From: Sabellastarte sp. h YS-2021
Taxonomy: Eukaryota; Annelida; Polychaeta; Sabellida; Sabellidae
Assembly (NCBI GenBank): GCA_964017235.1
Contig: OZ024931.1
Location: 19,320,189-19,384,188 of the forward strand
DNA: 64,000 nucleotides
Reading direction: 5' to 3'
This document shows, piece by piece, positions 43,600 through 54,290 of the stretch; position 1 is the first letter of the stretch; every line of letters starts with the position of its first letter. Made by a program: the position numbers and the translations under genes. Under the pieces are notes generated by a model, which worked only from the letters and a program-made list of their open reading frames with translations, made no database searches and was not told where the DNA came from.

Positions 43600-45152
43600 T
43601 TCAGACACAAAGAAGAGAATTTGCGCTTTTACTGGATGTCACAATGGTGACTATCGATTGAAAAAGTGGTGTGGACAAAAGAGTGCTGTTCATGGATGCT
43701 ACAGGGATGATGATGAATGTTCTCGCCCTCAACCATTTAAGCTGTTTCCGTTCCCCTCTGTAGCAACTAGTGCTGAAATAAGGCTACAATGGATAAGATT
43801 GGTCCACAGAAGAGATCCTAAAAACTAGAAAAAACTGGCTACCAAAAGATGATGATAGGATATGCCCAGAGCGTTTTGTTGAGGGATGTCCTACAGAGAA
43901 GAATCCATATCCCACCATTAAATTACCAGCTGGTGTCCATCCAAGGAAAACACACCCACTGTGAGAAAGAGCCCCACTGCCCGCAAAGAAGAAGCTGAAG
44001 AAAGATTTAGACGATGAAGAAACTGAGACAATAAATGAAACATATCAAAATTATGATCATGACTACACTCATTTGTGCCATTGTCCTACCTCAGCTGACT
44101 GTTCATGTGGACTTCAACTTGAATTAAAAGAAAAAAATTAACAGATTAATACAAGAGTATGATGAGCTACAGGAAAAAATAAACAATCCAAAGACTGAAA
44201 CTGTGAAGAAAGTAAGTAGACCAGACTTTGAGGTTTCTCCAGACTAATGAAAAAAAAAAAGGTTTTATACAGGACTGCCTAATAAAGCTGCATTTTCAGA
44301 CTTACCGAGACTAACTTGTCATAAAGCGCCGCGAATGAGGTACTGGCAAGGTGATAAAAAGGCCATGGTAAGCAGTGCACATAAAAGGTTATTTAAGAAG
44401 ACACCAGTCAAGTTTGGCTCAAAAAGAAAGTTAACAATGAAAGAGGAGTTGCTGATCGTGTTGATGAAATTACGTCTTGGACTGTTAAATCAAGTTCTTG
44501 ATGATATGTTTGGTATATCATCTACATCAATTTCCGTGATATTCAACACATGGATCAAGCTGTTGGCTGCAGAATTACGCCTTTACTGTTCTACCGGGAC
44601 AAGTTCATCATCAGAGAACATTTACCTGATCAGTTAAAGCACTATCCAAGACTGCGCTGTACCCTCGATTGTACAGAAAGTTTCATCGATAGGCCCCGTC
44701 ATTTGAAGCTACAGGCATTGACTTGAAGTGACTACAAAAAGCACAACACCATTAAGTTTCTTATGGGAATAGCTCCAAATGGGCATATCAGTTTTTTTGT
44801 CTCCAACATGGGGTGGACGTACATCAGACCAACATATTTTGTGACAGTAAGGCTTTCTTGATCGTATAGAACCAGGAGATCTGATCATGGCAGATCGTGG
44901 GTTTACAATCAGGGAGGATTTAATGTTGTGTGGTGCAACACTTGAGATTCCTCCTGCAAGCTCTGGACAGAAATGTACTTAAGTTAATAGCCATAGCCAA
45001 TGCTCGTATTCATGTTGAGAGGGCAATTGGTAGAATGAAGACATCTGCATTACTTAAGAATACTTTGCCAATAACCCTTGTCCCAGTGGCTGATGAAATA
45101 ACATCGGTCTGTGCATCTCTCTGTAATTTTCTTCCACCACTTGTGTCTTAAT
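43600..45152 (+). pseudogene. THAP-DDE transposase (Harbinger/ISL2EU-like), broken
   Basis: An acceptor-like TTTAATATTTCAG precedes a THAP-like zinc finger (CAFTGCHNGDYRLKKWC, RPQPFKLFPFPSVATS, LQWIRLVHRRD), then after a frameshift WLPKDDDRICPERFVEGCP and TEKNPYPTIKLP. A coiled-coil (LIQEYDELQEKI) follows, then the transposase: FYTGLPNKAAFSDLPRLT, KEELLIVLMKLRLGLLNQVL, LDCTESFIDRPRHLK, GDLIMADRGF, and ARIHVERAIGRMK. The Asp of DCTE, Asp of ADRGF and Glu of HVERAI form the expected triad, but they lie in different frames with stops between. THAP plus DDE_Tnp_4 is known from ISL2EU/IS4EU-type elements; the assignment is from recalled motifs. Terminal repeats were not found. Confidence 0.8.
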
Positions 45153-45404
45153 AATATTGTCAAACTGGTAATTTTAGTTGTAAGCTTTTTACCGTGTACT
45201 GCTCAGTGATGTAGAAATACCTAAATGCACTAGAAGTATTTTTCATTTATGTGCCACTTGTTTCAATGTATTTAACATGCACATTGGTAAACTTTTCAAT
45301 GGAAAGTCACTGTTACCACCAAAACTTATTAATGGAAAATATTTACATTTTGGGTTTTTTTTATGTCGTGTTCAACAGCCAGGGTAATATCATGATGAAG
45401 AGTT

Positions 45405-45590
45405 CACAGGTGGAAGAACCAGTGCATGCTACTTGGTCAAGAATCTGCACTGTAAACTACTAGACATTGGCAAGTAAATACGAACGCTCCAATATTAAGT
45501 GCCAGGGCCAAGATTTTAACTGGCGACCTCAGAGGTTGAAAGCAAGTGCTTTAACCACTACACCACCGAGCCCCCCATAGTGGAAAATAG
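45405..45590 (-). repeat. SINE family 1-like copy, antisense
   Basis: The minus strand has GGTGGTGTAGTGGTTAAAGC (tRNA-like A-box region) and ACCTCTGAGGTCGCCAG, then the family 1 body motif GTTTACAGTGCAGATTCTTG. It is one of several antisense copies in 45.4-46.1 kb. Confidence 0.65.
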
Positions 45591-45984
45591 AACTTGAATT
45601 TATATTTACACACTTAACAAAAAGTGTCTTGTACAATAGCTGGCAACAGCACACATATTCTGGATGCTGATTTTTGTTTCTTATTGCCATAATTAATTTC
45701 ATATTTGCAATGGTTATTTTTGATGTACTCCACTGAAAAAAGTTTAGTGATAAGCAGGACCTAACTTCTTTTTAAAGGGTTAGCAGTGATGTATGTTCAG
45801 ATGGGTTTGTGTTATGGGATACTAGTCTTACTGTCCACTTTGAATGAACCCTGTAAGGTTCTTACACCATTCTACACCTTAACATCCATACTAGACTGGA
45901 AGCCATAATATTTTATGTATCCCCAGCAAAACTGTTTTATTTTGTGTTTACTTAATTTGTGTTTATGTCACGCTCAACAGCTAA

Positions 45985-46095
45985 GGTAGGGGAACCAACG
46001 TGTACTAGCTGGTCAAAATTATGCACTGGAAACCACCAACCATTGGCAATCAACTGCCAGCTTCCCATATACTGGTGGGTCTCAGAGTGAGGGTA
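45985..46095 (-). repeat. SINE family 1 body fragment, antisense
   Basis: The minus strand shows GGGAAGCTGGCAGTTGATTG and CCAATGGTTGGTGGTTTCC, parallel to 2684-2730. Confidence 0.6.
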
Positions 46096-46539
46096 AAATC
46101 TTAGACTGTTACTCTCAAAAAATGTTAGTATCTCATCATATTTGTGAAAGCATGTAGTCTAAAGTCATGTTGCACACATCTGCAACACATATTATTTTAA
46201 CATTACATTTGAAAATTTGAATGGTTGTAAAATATGTTCAGTCTGAACAGTACAGTGTAATGTTGAATGGAAATAGACGTCACTTGAGTACCAGTCTGAG
46301 AAAAGTCTTTGGAACTGTTAAGTATGTATAAGCATAATAAAAGAATTAATTCAAAGATATACCTATTTTCTTAAAAGCACCATTGTGTGGTACTCATATA
46401 CAAATATTGTCATCACATTTCTTATCTCTCTTCTGATTGGCCAACGTCCTCTACCATCGACCAATCAGACAATTAAATAGCTTTCAAAATGTAGCAGTGC
46501 TTTTCAGGGGTTTTTGTAACTCGTCTTCTACATATATTG

Positions 46540-46865
46540 TACAGCTGAAACAGTCAAAACAACTACTGACCAAAGAAATTTGTTTATTATCGAAAGCGGC
46601 GACGTACATATTTCCTTATAGAAATGGGGGAGAAAGACATGGAAGTGAGTTTATTTTATTTGATACATCCAGCTAACAGTAATTCACGTGAGAATTTGGG
46701 TATTCTCGAGAGATTTCTGCATAGATTACCACAGGCGAAACAGTCTAAACAACTACTGACCAAAGAAATTCGTCTATAATCGGAAGAGACAAAATATATA
46801 TTTCTTCAAAGAAAAGAGAAAAAATAAAGTTTACTTTATTTGATGAATCCAGATAACAGTAAAAA
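46540..46865 (+). repeat. diverged direct duplication (about 190-bp period)
   Basis: AAACAACTACTGACCAAAGA starts both copies (about 46556 and 46747), and both continue AAATT(T/C)GT...TTTATTTGATACATCCAG / TTTATTTGATGAATCCAG. Two copies, origin unknown. Confidence 0.75.
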
Positions 46866-46985
46866 AAACAGTAGCACCCAGCCATTAAATGCTTTTGAAG
46901 TGAAAAAAAAATAAAAACAGCATACATTAATTTATTTGAACTAAACAAAATAAGATAATTTAATTGTTTAAATAAACAAGATTTC

Positions 46986-47178
46986 ATGCAATCCCAAATT
47001 GAAACTAAATATTCCAAAATGTCTTGACACAAAACATGCCTCACATTTTATGCAATCCCAAATTGAAAATAAATATTCCAAAATGTATTGACACAAAACA
47101 TGCCTCACATTTTATGCAATCCCAAATTGAAACTAAATATTCCAAAATGTCTTGACACAAAACATGGCTCACAATTTT
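46986..47178 (+). repeat. 64-bp tandem repeat, three copies
   Basis: ATGCAATCCCAAATTGAAA recurs at 46986, 47050 and 47114, and each copy ends near GACACAAAACATG(C/G)CTCA. The copies are almost identical, so the duplication is recent. Confidence 0.92.
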
Positions 47179-47179
47179 T

Positions 47180-47630
47180 CACAACTGTCTCGCCTTTTCA
47201 AGTGAAGGGAGACAGTCTGTCTCGCATTGAGTTTTGACGAGAGCAAACAATGATAGTTCATCCTCAAATTTGAAGTATTTGATCTTAAAGCAGAAATTAT
47301 TGTTGGGAAATCCCACAGATTTCTGTGACCTCATGAATATTAATGAGTTCTCCATGAATTTTGATCTTCAAGTAACATATTGTGAAGAAATGACATGGTA
47401 TTTTCAAATATTAGTTGTCATTGCTGGAAACACAGAACTTGTGCAATAAATATATCTAATCAATACTTGTTATTAGCACCGAAAGTTTATGCATATTAAA
47501 AAGTGAACAAAGTACCTTAGGTTTTTGTCTTTTTAATGCACAATTTGGGGCAAGCTGTGATCAGAAAATGGGGTGAGTTGACCCGAAATTTCTGGGGCGA
47601 GTTGGCACTTGGGGCGAGATATCCTGTAAG
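47180..47630. mobile_element. MITE of about 450 bp with iterated ACTCGCCCC-type ends
   Basis: The right end iterates GGGGTGAGTTGACCCG, GGGGCGAGTTGGC, GGGGCGAGAT. The left end has TGTCTCGCC. The interior GAAATCCCACAGATTTCTG, TGACCT parallels GAAACCCCACGGAATTCTG, TGACCC inside the element at 56783-57239, so the two are relatives. Boundaries approximate. Confidence 0.5.
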
Positions 47631-47869
47631 CACACTAGAGCCCCTTAGTGAGTAGATTTATAACTATATTTGTAAACATGTGTTGCAGTGTGAATATGTA
47701 GTTTATTTAGTGTGGGTATTAGCTTTGAGAACTTAGTAGGCTGAAATATATAAATTACATGTGCAATAGGCATATCTTTGGAGTTTTTGGCCAGGCTTGC
47801 AACTTTTTGTCCAGGCCTACAACTTTTTCTTGCCCAAGGCCCTGCGGTCCTACAACATATTTTGCTAAG

Positions 47870-48812
47870 CGGTGAACACAGGTCACTACGGCAAGGTCAA
47901 AGGTCAAATGAAGTCAGACCATGACGCTGCACACCTACACACCCTACCCAATGTCCCTACCAAATATCAACTTCCTACCCCTTACGGTTTCCGTCTGGAC
48001 TATTGTACTTCTCTGTTCAGAGGTTTGTCCGGTTTCAATCAGCACAAATTGCAAAGTATTCAGAACACTCTTACTCATATTGTTACAAATCATAGAAAGT
48101 ATGCTCATGTTACACCCATTCTACAGAAACTCCACTGGTTGCCTGTTAAGTACCGTTGTATTTTCAAAACCACAATTCATCAGTCTTTAAGTCAGCCAAA
48201 CATTTTGGCCATAGTTTTGCCTTTGATGCTCCGAAGATCTGGAATGACCCCTCAAGATGTTCGCAGTGCAACATCAGTTGCCTCCTTCAGAAAAAAGCTT
48301 AAAACATACCTGTTTGCAAAAGCCTACCCACCATAGCCTCCCCCGTCACATCTGTGTCTCCTTGGTACGACCTGGCTATGTCCCTTGATTAACGCTAACT
48401 GCCTTGCTTTATGTTTAGATGCGCCTTAGAGTTCATCAGTGTTGGAGATTAAGCGCTATAAAAGTCCACATTAGATTAGATTGCACACTTACACCCTCTA
48501 ACAAATGTCTCTACCAAGTATCAACTTGCTACACCTTACCGTTTCTGAGATATAGACCGGACAAGATTTTCAATTTCAAACTCAAGGTCACTACGGCAAA
48601 GTCAAAGATCAAATCAAAGTCAGACCATGACGTTGCATACCTACACCTCCTAACCAATGTCCATACCAACTTACCAAGTATCAACTTCCTACACGTTACG
48701 GTTTCTGAGATACAGCCCGGACAAACCTTTTTCCCGCCGCCCGACCACCCACCCATCCAAACACCATGGATGAAAACAATACCCTGACAGCCCTTAAGGG
48801 CTGTGGGGTAAT
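47870..48812 (+). mobile_element. Helitron-like family H3, copy 2, split by a LINE
   Basis: Same units as 24220-25175 (AACTTCCTACACC, TTTCTGAGATA, AGGTCAAAGGTCAAAT), and the end CCATGGATGAAAACAATACC is followed by a perfect palindrome ACAGCCCTTAAGGGCTGT (48787-48804) and GGGGTAAT. A LINE fragment lies at about 47990-48481. Confidence 0.75.
47990..48481 (+). pseudogene. 5'-truncated CR1/L2-type LINE 3' end
   Basis: The plus-strand frame reads RLDYCTSLFRGLSGFNQH, HVTPILQKLHWLPVKYR, SATSVASFRKKLKTYLFAK and AYPP, then a stop. The 3' UTR ends GGAGATTAAGCGCTATAAAA followed by ATTAGATTAGATT. The short 3' piece inside an array is typical of incomplete target-primed reverse transcription. Confidence 0.8.
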
Positions 48813-49594
48813 AAAATGTTAAAATACAAAGGTAACAAAATGTAGCTCAGTTATTAGCTGTGGTTTTTTTAATTTGATAACCTGGTGGTAGAAGTATAAC
48901 ATATAAAGCTGTTAATATAATTTAAACTTAAAATATATACAACTTCAGCATGTGCATTTACAGGTAGAATATCACTATGTTTTTCTTTTTTTTGTTTGTT
49001 TGTTTTTTTTCACAATTTTTATTGGTCACAATATAAATAATGCAACATATAGCAAAAACAAAACACTTTAAATTTTTTACTGTTTGCACTGAATATGTTA
49101 ACATTGTAAGGCTATATGTCTGTTAAAAAGATACAAACCTCAGACCTCAATGGAATTGAATGATCTATTATGTTCCAAGATACAAATATCTCTTTCCAGA
49201 AGTCATTGGGTACTCTTTTATTACTCTTTATCCCCAATACGGACCATATCTGCACAATAATTCAACAGGTCCATATGATGTTTCAAATAGTTTAGCCCAT
49301 GGGCTGGTCGGAGAAACTATAATTCTTGTAATCCAAGTACATTTTAAGGATTTAATAAATTTCTAATAAATTAATAAATCTGGCATTGTTAGACCACCAT
49401 CTATTTTGTTTTGGCACATAGTTGTACATTTTATTTATTTATTTTTTTATTTGAAATTACATTATTGATCATTAAAAATGAGTGTAAAAGATTTATTATT
49501 TTGATTTTATGTCAGTAAAATGCTGTTATAACTTGTGCTTGTGTCAATACATATTTTAATAACAAGAAATCCATAAAACTACACTCAAAATAAT
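48813..49594. other. AT-rich DNA with T-rich runs, nothing recognised
   Basis: Contains several T-rich stretches (near 48985 and 49435) but no repeat family or reading frame that I can support. Confidence 0.4.
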
Positions 49595-49885
49595 CAACAA
49601 GAGGAGAGTGCCCGTGAACGGGCACTGTGTCAGCTGACTGAATGTTTTTGATTTGTGATGGTGATAATGAGAGGAAAGCATAATTATCAGGGAAAGGGCT
49701 GTACAGAAATACAGTAAATGGTAACTGAACAGCATGTTCGAAAGATATTCCGAAGCTGACAGAAGAAAAGGACAAAAAAGTTGTGCCCTGCAAATGGTAT
49801 TATGAAATAAAGTAACAAGGTAATTGTTTAAGTGTAAAAAGTAGGTTAAAAATATTTAAAGAAATACTATAAATGCAATATCCTC

Positions 49886-50690
49886 GTTCGACCATGAAGT
49901 AGGGGTCCAAAGGTCAAATCTGACCATACCAAAAGATTCCCAGCCAAAGAATTTAGGATGGTTTACCATCCCAAACCTCTCGGACCAATAATAAGTGAGT
50001 CATAGGCACTTTTTAAGTTTGGCTATCCTTGTTTGACCTTGAAGGAGGGGGTCCAAAGTCAAATCCGACCACACAAAAAAATTCCCAGCCCATGATTTCC
50101 TGTAGCTTGTTTACCATCCCAAACTTGTAGGACCAATAATAAGCGAGTTCTAAGCAATTGTAAGTTTGGCTATCCTCAATTGACCTTGAAGGAGGGGTCC
50201 CAGGTCAAATCTGACCACACCAAAAGAATCCCAGCCCATGATTTCCTATATGTTGGTTTACCATCCCAAACCTCCAAGACCAATAATACGCGAGTTATAA
50301 GCACTTTAAGTTTGGCTATCTTCGTTTGACCTGGAAGGAGGGGTCTAAGGTCAAATCCGACCACACCAAAAGATTCCCAGCCCATGATTTTCTATAGGTT
50401 GGTTTTCCATTCGAAACCTCTAGGACCAATAATAAGTGAGTTATAAGCACTTTTAAGTTTGGCTATCCTCATTTGACCTTGAAGGAGGGGTCCAAGGTGA
50501 AATCCGACCACACCAAAAAATTCACAGCCCATGATTTTCTATAGGTTGGTTTTCATTCCAACCTCTAGGACCAATAATAAGCGAGTTATAAGCACTTTTA
50601 TGTTTGGCTATCCTCATTTGACCTTGAAGGAGGGTTCCAAGGTCAAATCGGACCATATTAACAGATTCCCAGCCCATGATTTCCTACAGG
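49886..50690 (+). repeat. satellite B array (about 147-bp unit)
   Basis: Five to six units of the same repeat as 33950-34860, beginning CTCGTTCGACCATGAAGTAG. The last unit breaks off at CCTACAGGTTGGATA and satellite A starts within a few bases. Confidence 0.92.
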
Positions 50691-50699
50691 TTGGATACA

Positions 50700-53220
50700 A
50701 TGATTTACTCAACAGTGAGAACCTGAAAGAAGCTATTGCTCAGCTATGCCATGACATAGAGGTCTGCAATTTCACTATGTTATAGCTGACCAAAACGTCT
50801 GTGAATAACATATGTAACAAAATACTTTAAATGTAATAATTTTCAAGTTACAACTGATTTACTCAAGAGTGAGAACCTCAAAGTAACAATTACTCAGCTA
50901 TGCAATGAGCTACATGTCTGAATTTTTGCTCTGTTATAGCTGACCTAAAAGTAGGTGAACAACATATTTAAGCAAAATACTGTAAATGCAATAGTTTTCA
51001 AGTTACAACTGATTTACTCAATAGTGAGAACCTGAAAATAGCTATTGCTCCGCTATGCCATGAGCTATAGGTCTGTAATTTCACTATGTTATAGCTAACC
51101 CAAAAGTAGGTGAACAATATATTTTAACAAAATACTCCAAATGCAATATTTTTCAAGTTATAGCTGATTTACTCAACAGTCAGTGCCTGAGAATAGCTAT
51201 TGCTCAGTTGTGCCATGAGCTACAGGTCTGTTATTTCACTATGTTATAGCTGACCCAAAAGTAGCTGAATAACATATTTGCACAAATTTCTGTAAAGGCA
51301 ATAATTTTCCAATTACAACTGATTTACTCAACAGTGAGAACTTCAAAGTAGTGTTACGATCGAATGTAAATATGGAAACCGGGTCCCGAAAACAAAAATT
51401 CGGCGGAAACCGGATTCGTTCGAATTAGTATACACTAAGCTGTAGTCAAGCTGTAAAACTTTCTCTGCGTGTACATGAACAATAATTTCAACTAAAATGT
51501 GGTTTATTTGATGATAAAACAGACGTTTTGGATATTATTTCAGTGTATATTGGCAAAATATTACAGAAGTTAATATTTTTAAACGTTTCTGTGCAATATT
51601 TTATACGTTTTGATGTGAAATATGTGACATTTCGGGAACCGGTTATTGGAATTTATCACCGGATTTCGTTTGCTCTTTTATAAATCGAATAGAAACCAAC
51701 TATCCGGTTTGCCGTCTTTATCACTACTTCAAAGTAGCTATTACTCAGCTATGCAATGAGCCACAGGTCTGGAACTTCACTATGTTATAGCTGACCCCAA
51801 AATAGGTGAATAACATATTGAAACAAAATACTCTAAATGCAATAGTTTTCAAGTTATAAGTGATTTACTCAACAGTGATAACCTAAAAGTAGCTATTACT
51901 CAGCTATGCCATGGGCTACAGGTCTGAAATTTTACTATGTTATAGCTGACCCAAATGTAGCTGAATAACATATTTATACTAAATTCTCTAAATGCAATAG
52001 TTTTCAAATTACAAGGATTTACTCAACATTGAGAACTTCAAAGTAGCTATTACTCAGCTATGCAATGAGTCACAGGTCTGGAACTTCACTATGTTATAGC
52101 TGACCCCAAAATAGGTGAATAACATATTGAAACAAAATACTCTAAATGCAATAATTTCCAAGTTATAAGCGATTTACTCAACAGTGATAACCTAAAAATA
52201 GCTATTACTCAGCTATGCCATAAGCTACAGGTCTGAAATTTTACTATGTTATAGCTGACCCAAAAGTAGGTGAACAACATATTTAAGCAAAATACTATAA
52301 ATGCAATAGTTTTCAAGTTACAACTGATTTACTCAATAGTGATGACCTAAAAGTAGCTATTACTCAGCTATGCCATGAGCTACAGGTCTGAAATTTTACT
52401 ATGTTATAGCTGACCCAAAAGTAGCTGAATAACATATTTATAGTAAATTCTCTAAATGCAATAGTTTTGCAATTACAACTGATTTACTCAATAGTGAGAA
52501 CCTCAAAGTAGTTATTACTCAGCTATGCAATGAGCTACAGGTCTGAAATTTTACTATGTTGTAGCTGACCCAAAAGTAGGTGAACAACATATTTAAGCAA
52601 AATACTGTAAATGCAATAGTTTTCAAGTTACAACTGATTTACTTAATAGTGATGACCTAAAAGTAGCTATTACTCAGCTATGCCATGAGCTATAGGTCTG
52701 AAATTTTACTATGTTATAGCTGACCCAAAAGTAGCTGAATAACATATTTATACGAAATTCTCTAAATGCAATAGTTTTCCAATTACAACTGATTTACTCA
52801 ATAGTGAGAACTTCAAAGTAGCTATTACTCAGCTATGCAAGGAGCCACAGATCTGAAACTTCACTATGTTATAGCTGACCCAAAAGTAGCTGAATAACAT
52901 ATTTATACGAAATTCTGTAAATGCAATAGTTTTGAAGTTATAAGCGATTTACTCAACAGTGATAACCTAAAAGTAGCTATTACTCAGCTATGCCATGAGC
53001 TACAGGTCTAAAATTTTACTATGTTATAGCTGACCCAAAAGTAGCTGAATAACATATTTATACGAAATTCTCTAAATGCAATAGTTTTTAAGTTACAAGT
53101 GATTCTACTCATGATGGAAGTTACTGAAAAGCCCAAAAGTAGCTATTACTCACTTAGCTATTGAGACAGGCACCCAACTTACTCACCATATTGTAGCTAT
53201 GAAAAAAGTAGCTGAATAAC
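50700..53220 (+). repeat. satellite A array (155-bp unit)
   Basis: About sixteen monomers with GTAGCTATTACTCAGCTATG, CTACAGGTCTG, ATTTTACTATGTTATAGCTG, AACATATTT and AATGCAATAGTTTTCAAGTT. Successive GTAG(C/T)TAT starts at 52353, 52508, 52663, 52818 and 52973 are exactly 155 apart. Alternate monomers resemble each other (GATGACCTAAAAGTAGC versus GAGAACCTCAAAGTAG), so a two-monomer higher-order unit of about 310 bp is present in part of the array. Confidence 0.93.
51349..51726. mobile_element. 378-bp hAT-type MITE inside satellite A
   Basis: Ends TAGTGTTACGATCG and CCGTCTTTATCACTA, flanked by identical CTTCAAAG (51341-51348 and 51727-51734). The flanking satellite reads correctly when the MITE and one duplication are removed. 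Confidence 0.9.
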
Positions 53221-53715
53221 ATATTTTAACAAAATGCTCTAGATGTAACAGTTTTCAAGTTATAAATGATTTTGTGCATGATTTCATGAATTTTAATGCA
53301 TTAAAAATTATTAAAAAAATTTATTTAAAAAAAAGTAAGACAGATCCAGGTCTCATACTCACACAAGAGAATCTACCTCTGGCCTAGTACATATATGCAA
53401 GATATGAAAGAAATCCCTGCAATAGTCACTGAGAAAATTGTGATTAAGTGTTGAAATTTTCACACTTTTGGTGGGGGTACCCCCCTTGTAATGTCTCTAG
53501 CAAACAGACGAACAGACAGATTTGCATGCCTTGAACTATTTTTCATCCTCGATAGATAAGGTATCTTTTAAAAAAAAAAGCACGTCTCTAGGCCTTGTAG
53601 TTTTGGAGAAGTTGTTCACGCGGACGCGTTCGCGTACGCGGACGCGTGCGCGTACGCCCACGCCGCAGAGTGACGACATAATGTCAGCTGACTGATAAGT
53701 CAGCTGACATAAAAA
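53220..53715 (+). mobile_element. 3' module and terminal hairpin of the composite element
   Basis: Contains GGCCTAGTACATATATGC, AACAGACAGATTTGCATGCC, AAGGTATCTTTTAAA, a 50-base CpG-dense stretch (53617-53666) and the hairpin 53681-53710. The same order occurs at 3570-4080 and, interrupted, at 14830-17250. Confidence 0.8.
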
Positions 53716-54124
53716 TTGGCGTTTTGTGTCCAAGGTGTGCCAAGTTAAGGCGTGATGTACTGTACTGCCTTGCTACCAATTATCGCCACCAGAAAAATAT
53801 ACCTTCATATTTCAGTAATGGTCATATATTTTGAAAGCTTTTTGTTGTGTATTTGTTCCATTCACTTTGGAAATAGTTTTACCTTACACTGTGGCTTCAG
53901 AACAGTCACTGACGGATTGGAAAACAATCCCTTTCAGAACCGCCAATGGAAATGGCTCACAAATTATATGCTTTATGATCCGTTTGAAAGAAAAATGTCT
54001 TTACCCTTGATATATTTTATAAATGTTTTCATAAAATCGGAACCGCAAAATCTCTATTCTAACATGACATTTTAGAATATCTTTAGTTTTGAAGCTATTT
54101 TGTAGAAAAATATACAAACTTTGT

Positions 54125-54290
54125 TATACTTGGTCTCAAGTGAGGTTTCAGTAACAAATTATTTCATTGGTTAATGAAATTAATTACGTTTGCAGACGAA
54201 AAGTTATACTTGATCTCGAGTGAGGTTTCAGTAACAAATTATTTCAGTGGTTAATGACATTAATCACGTTTGCAGATGAAAAGTAGACTG
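54125..54290 (+). repeat. direct duplication, about 80-bp unit
   Basis: GTGAGGTTTCAGTAACAAAT occurs twice, each time followed by TATTTCA(T/G)TGGTTAATGA and ATTACGTTTGCAGA-like sequence. Two copies. Confidence 0.85.

Larger units (their letters stand above)
49600..53715 (+). mobile_element. composite Helitron/Helentron-like element with two satellites
   Basis: A 5' module opens with a hairpin (GTGCCCGTGAACGGGCAC at about 49611-49628) and then TGTCAGCTGACTG, which also forms the arm of the 3' hairpin. Next come satellite B (49886-50690), satellite A (50700-53220), a 3' module (53220-53680) and the terminal hairpin 53681-53710 with perfect 12-bp arms. The TGTCAGCTGAC present at both ends acts like the subterminal inverted repeat of Helentron-associated elements; tandem core and 3' hairpin also fit that class (established for molluscan 'pearl' and HINE elements). 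No Rep/helicase is encoded. A hAT-type MITE is nested at 51349-51726. Confidence 0.65.

Noticed and set aside
46430-46480. Promoter-like pair of CCAAT boxes (GATTGGCC and CGACCAATCAG) with ATTAAATA
   Set aside because: Suggestive, but no transcribed unit can be attached. The nearest frames belong to a duplicated AT-rich repeat.
33950-53220. CRISPR-like arrays
   Set aside because: Units are directly adjacent without spacers, 147-170 bp long and diverged. The DNA is clearly eukaryotic.
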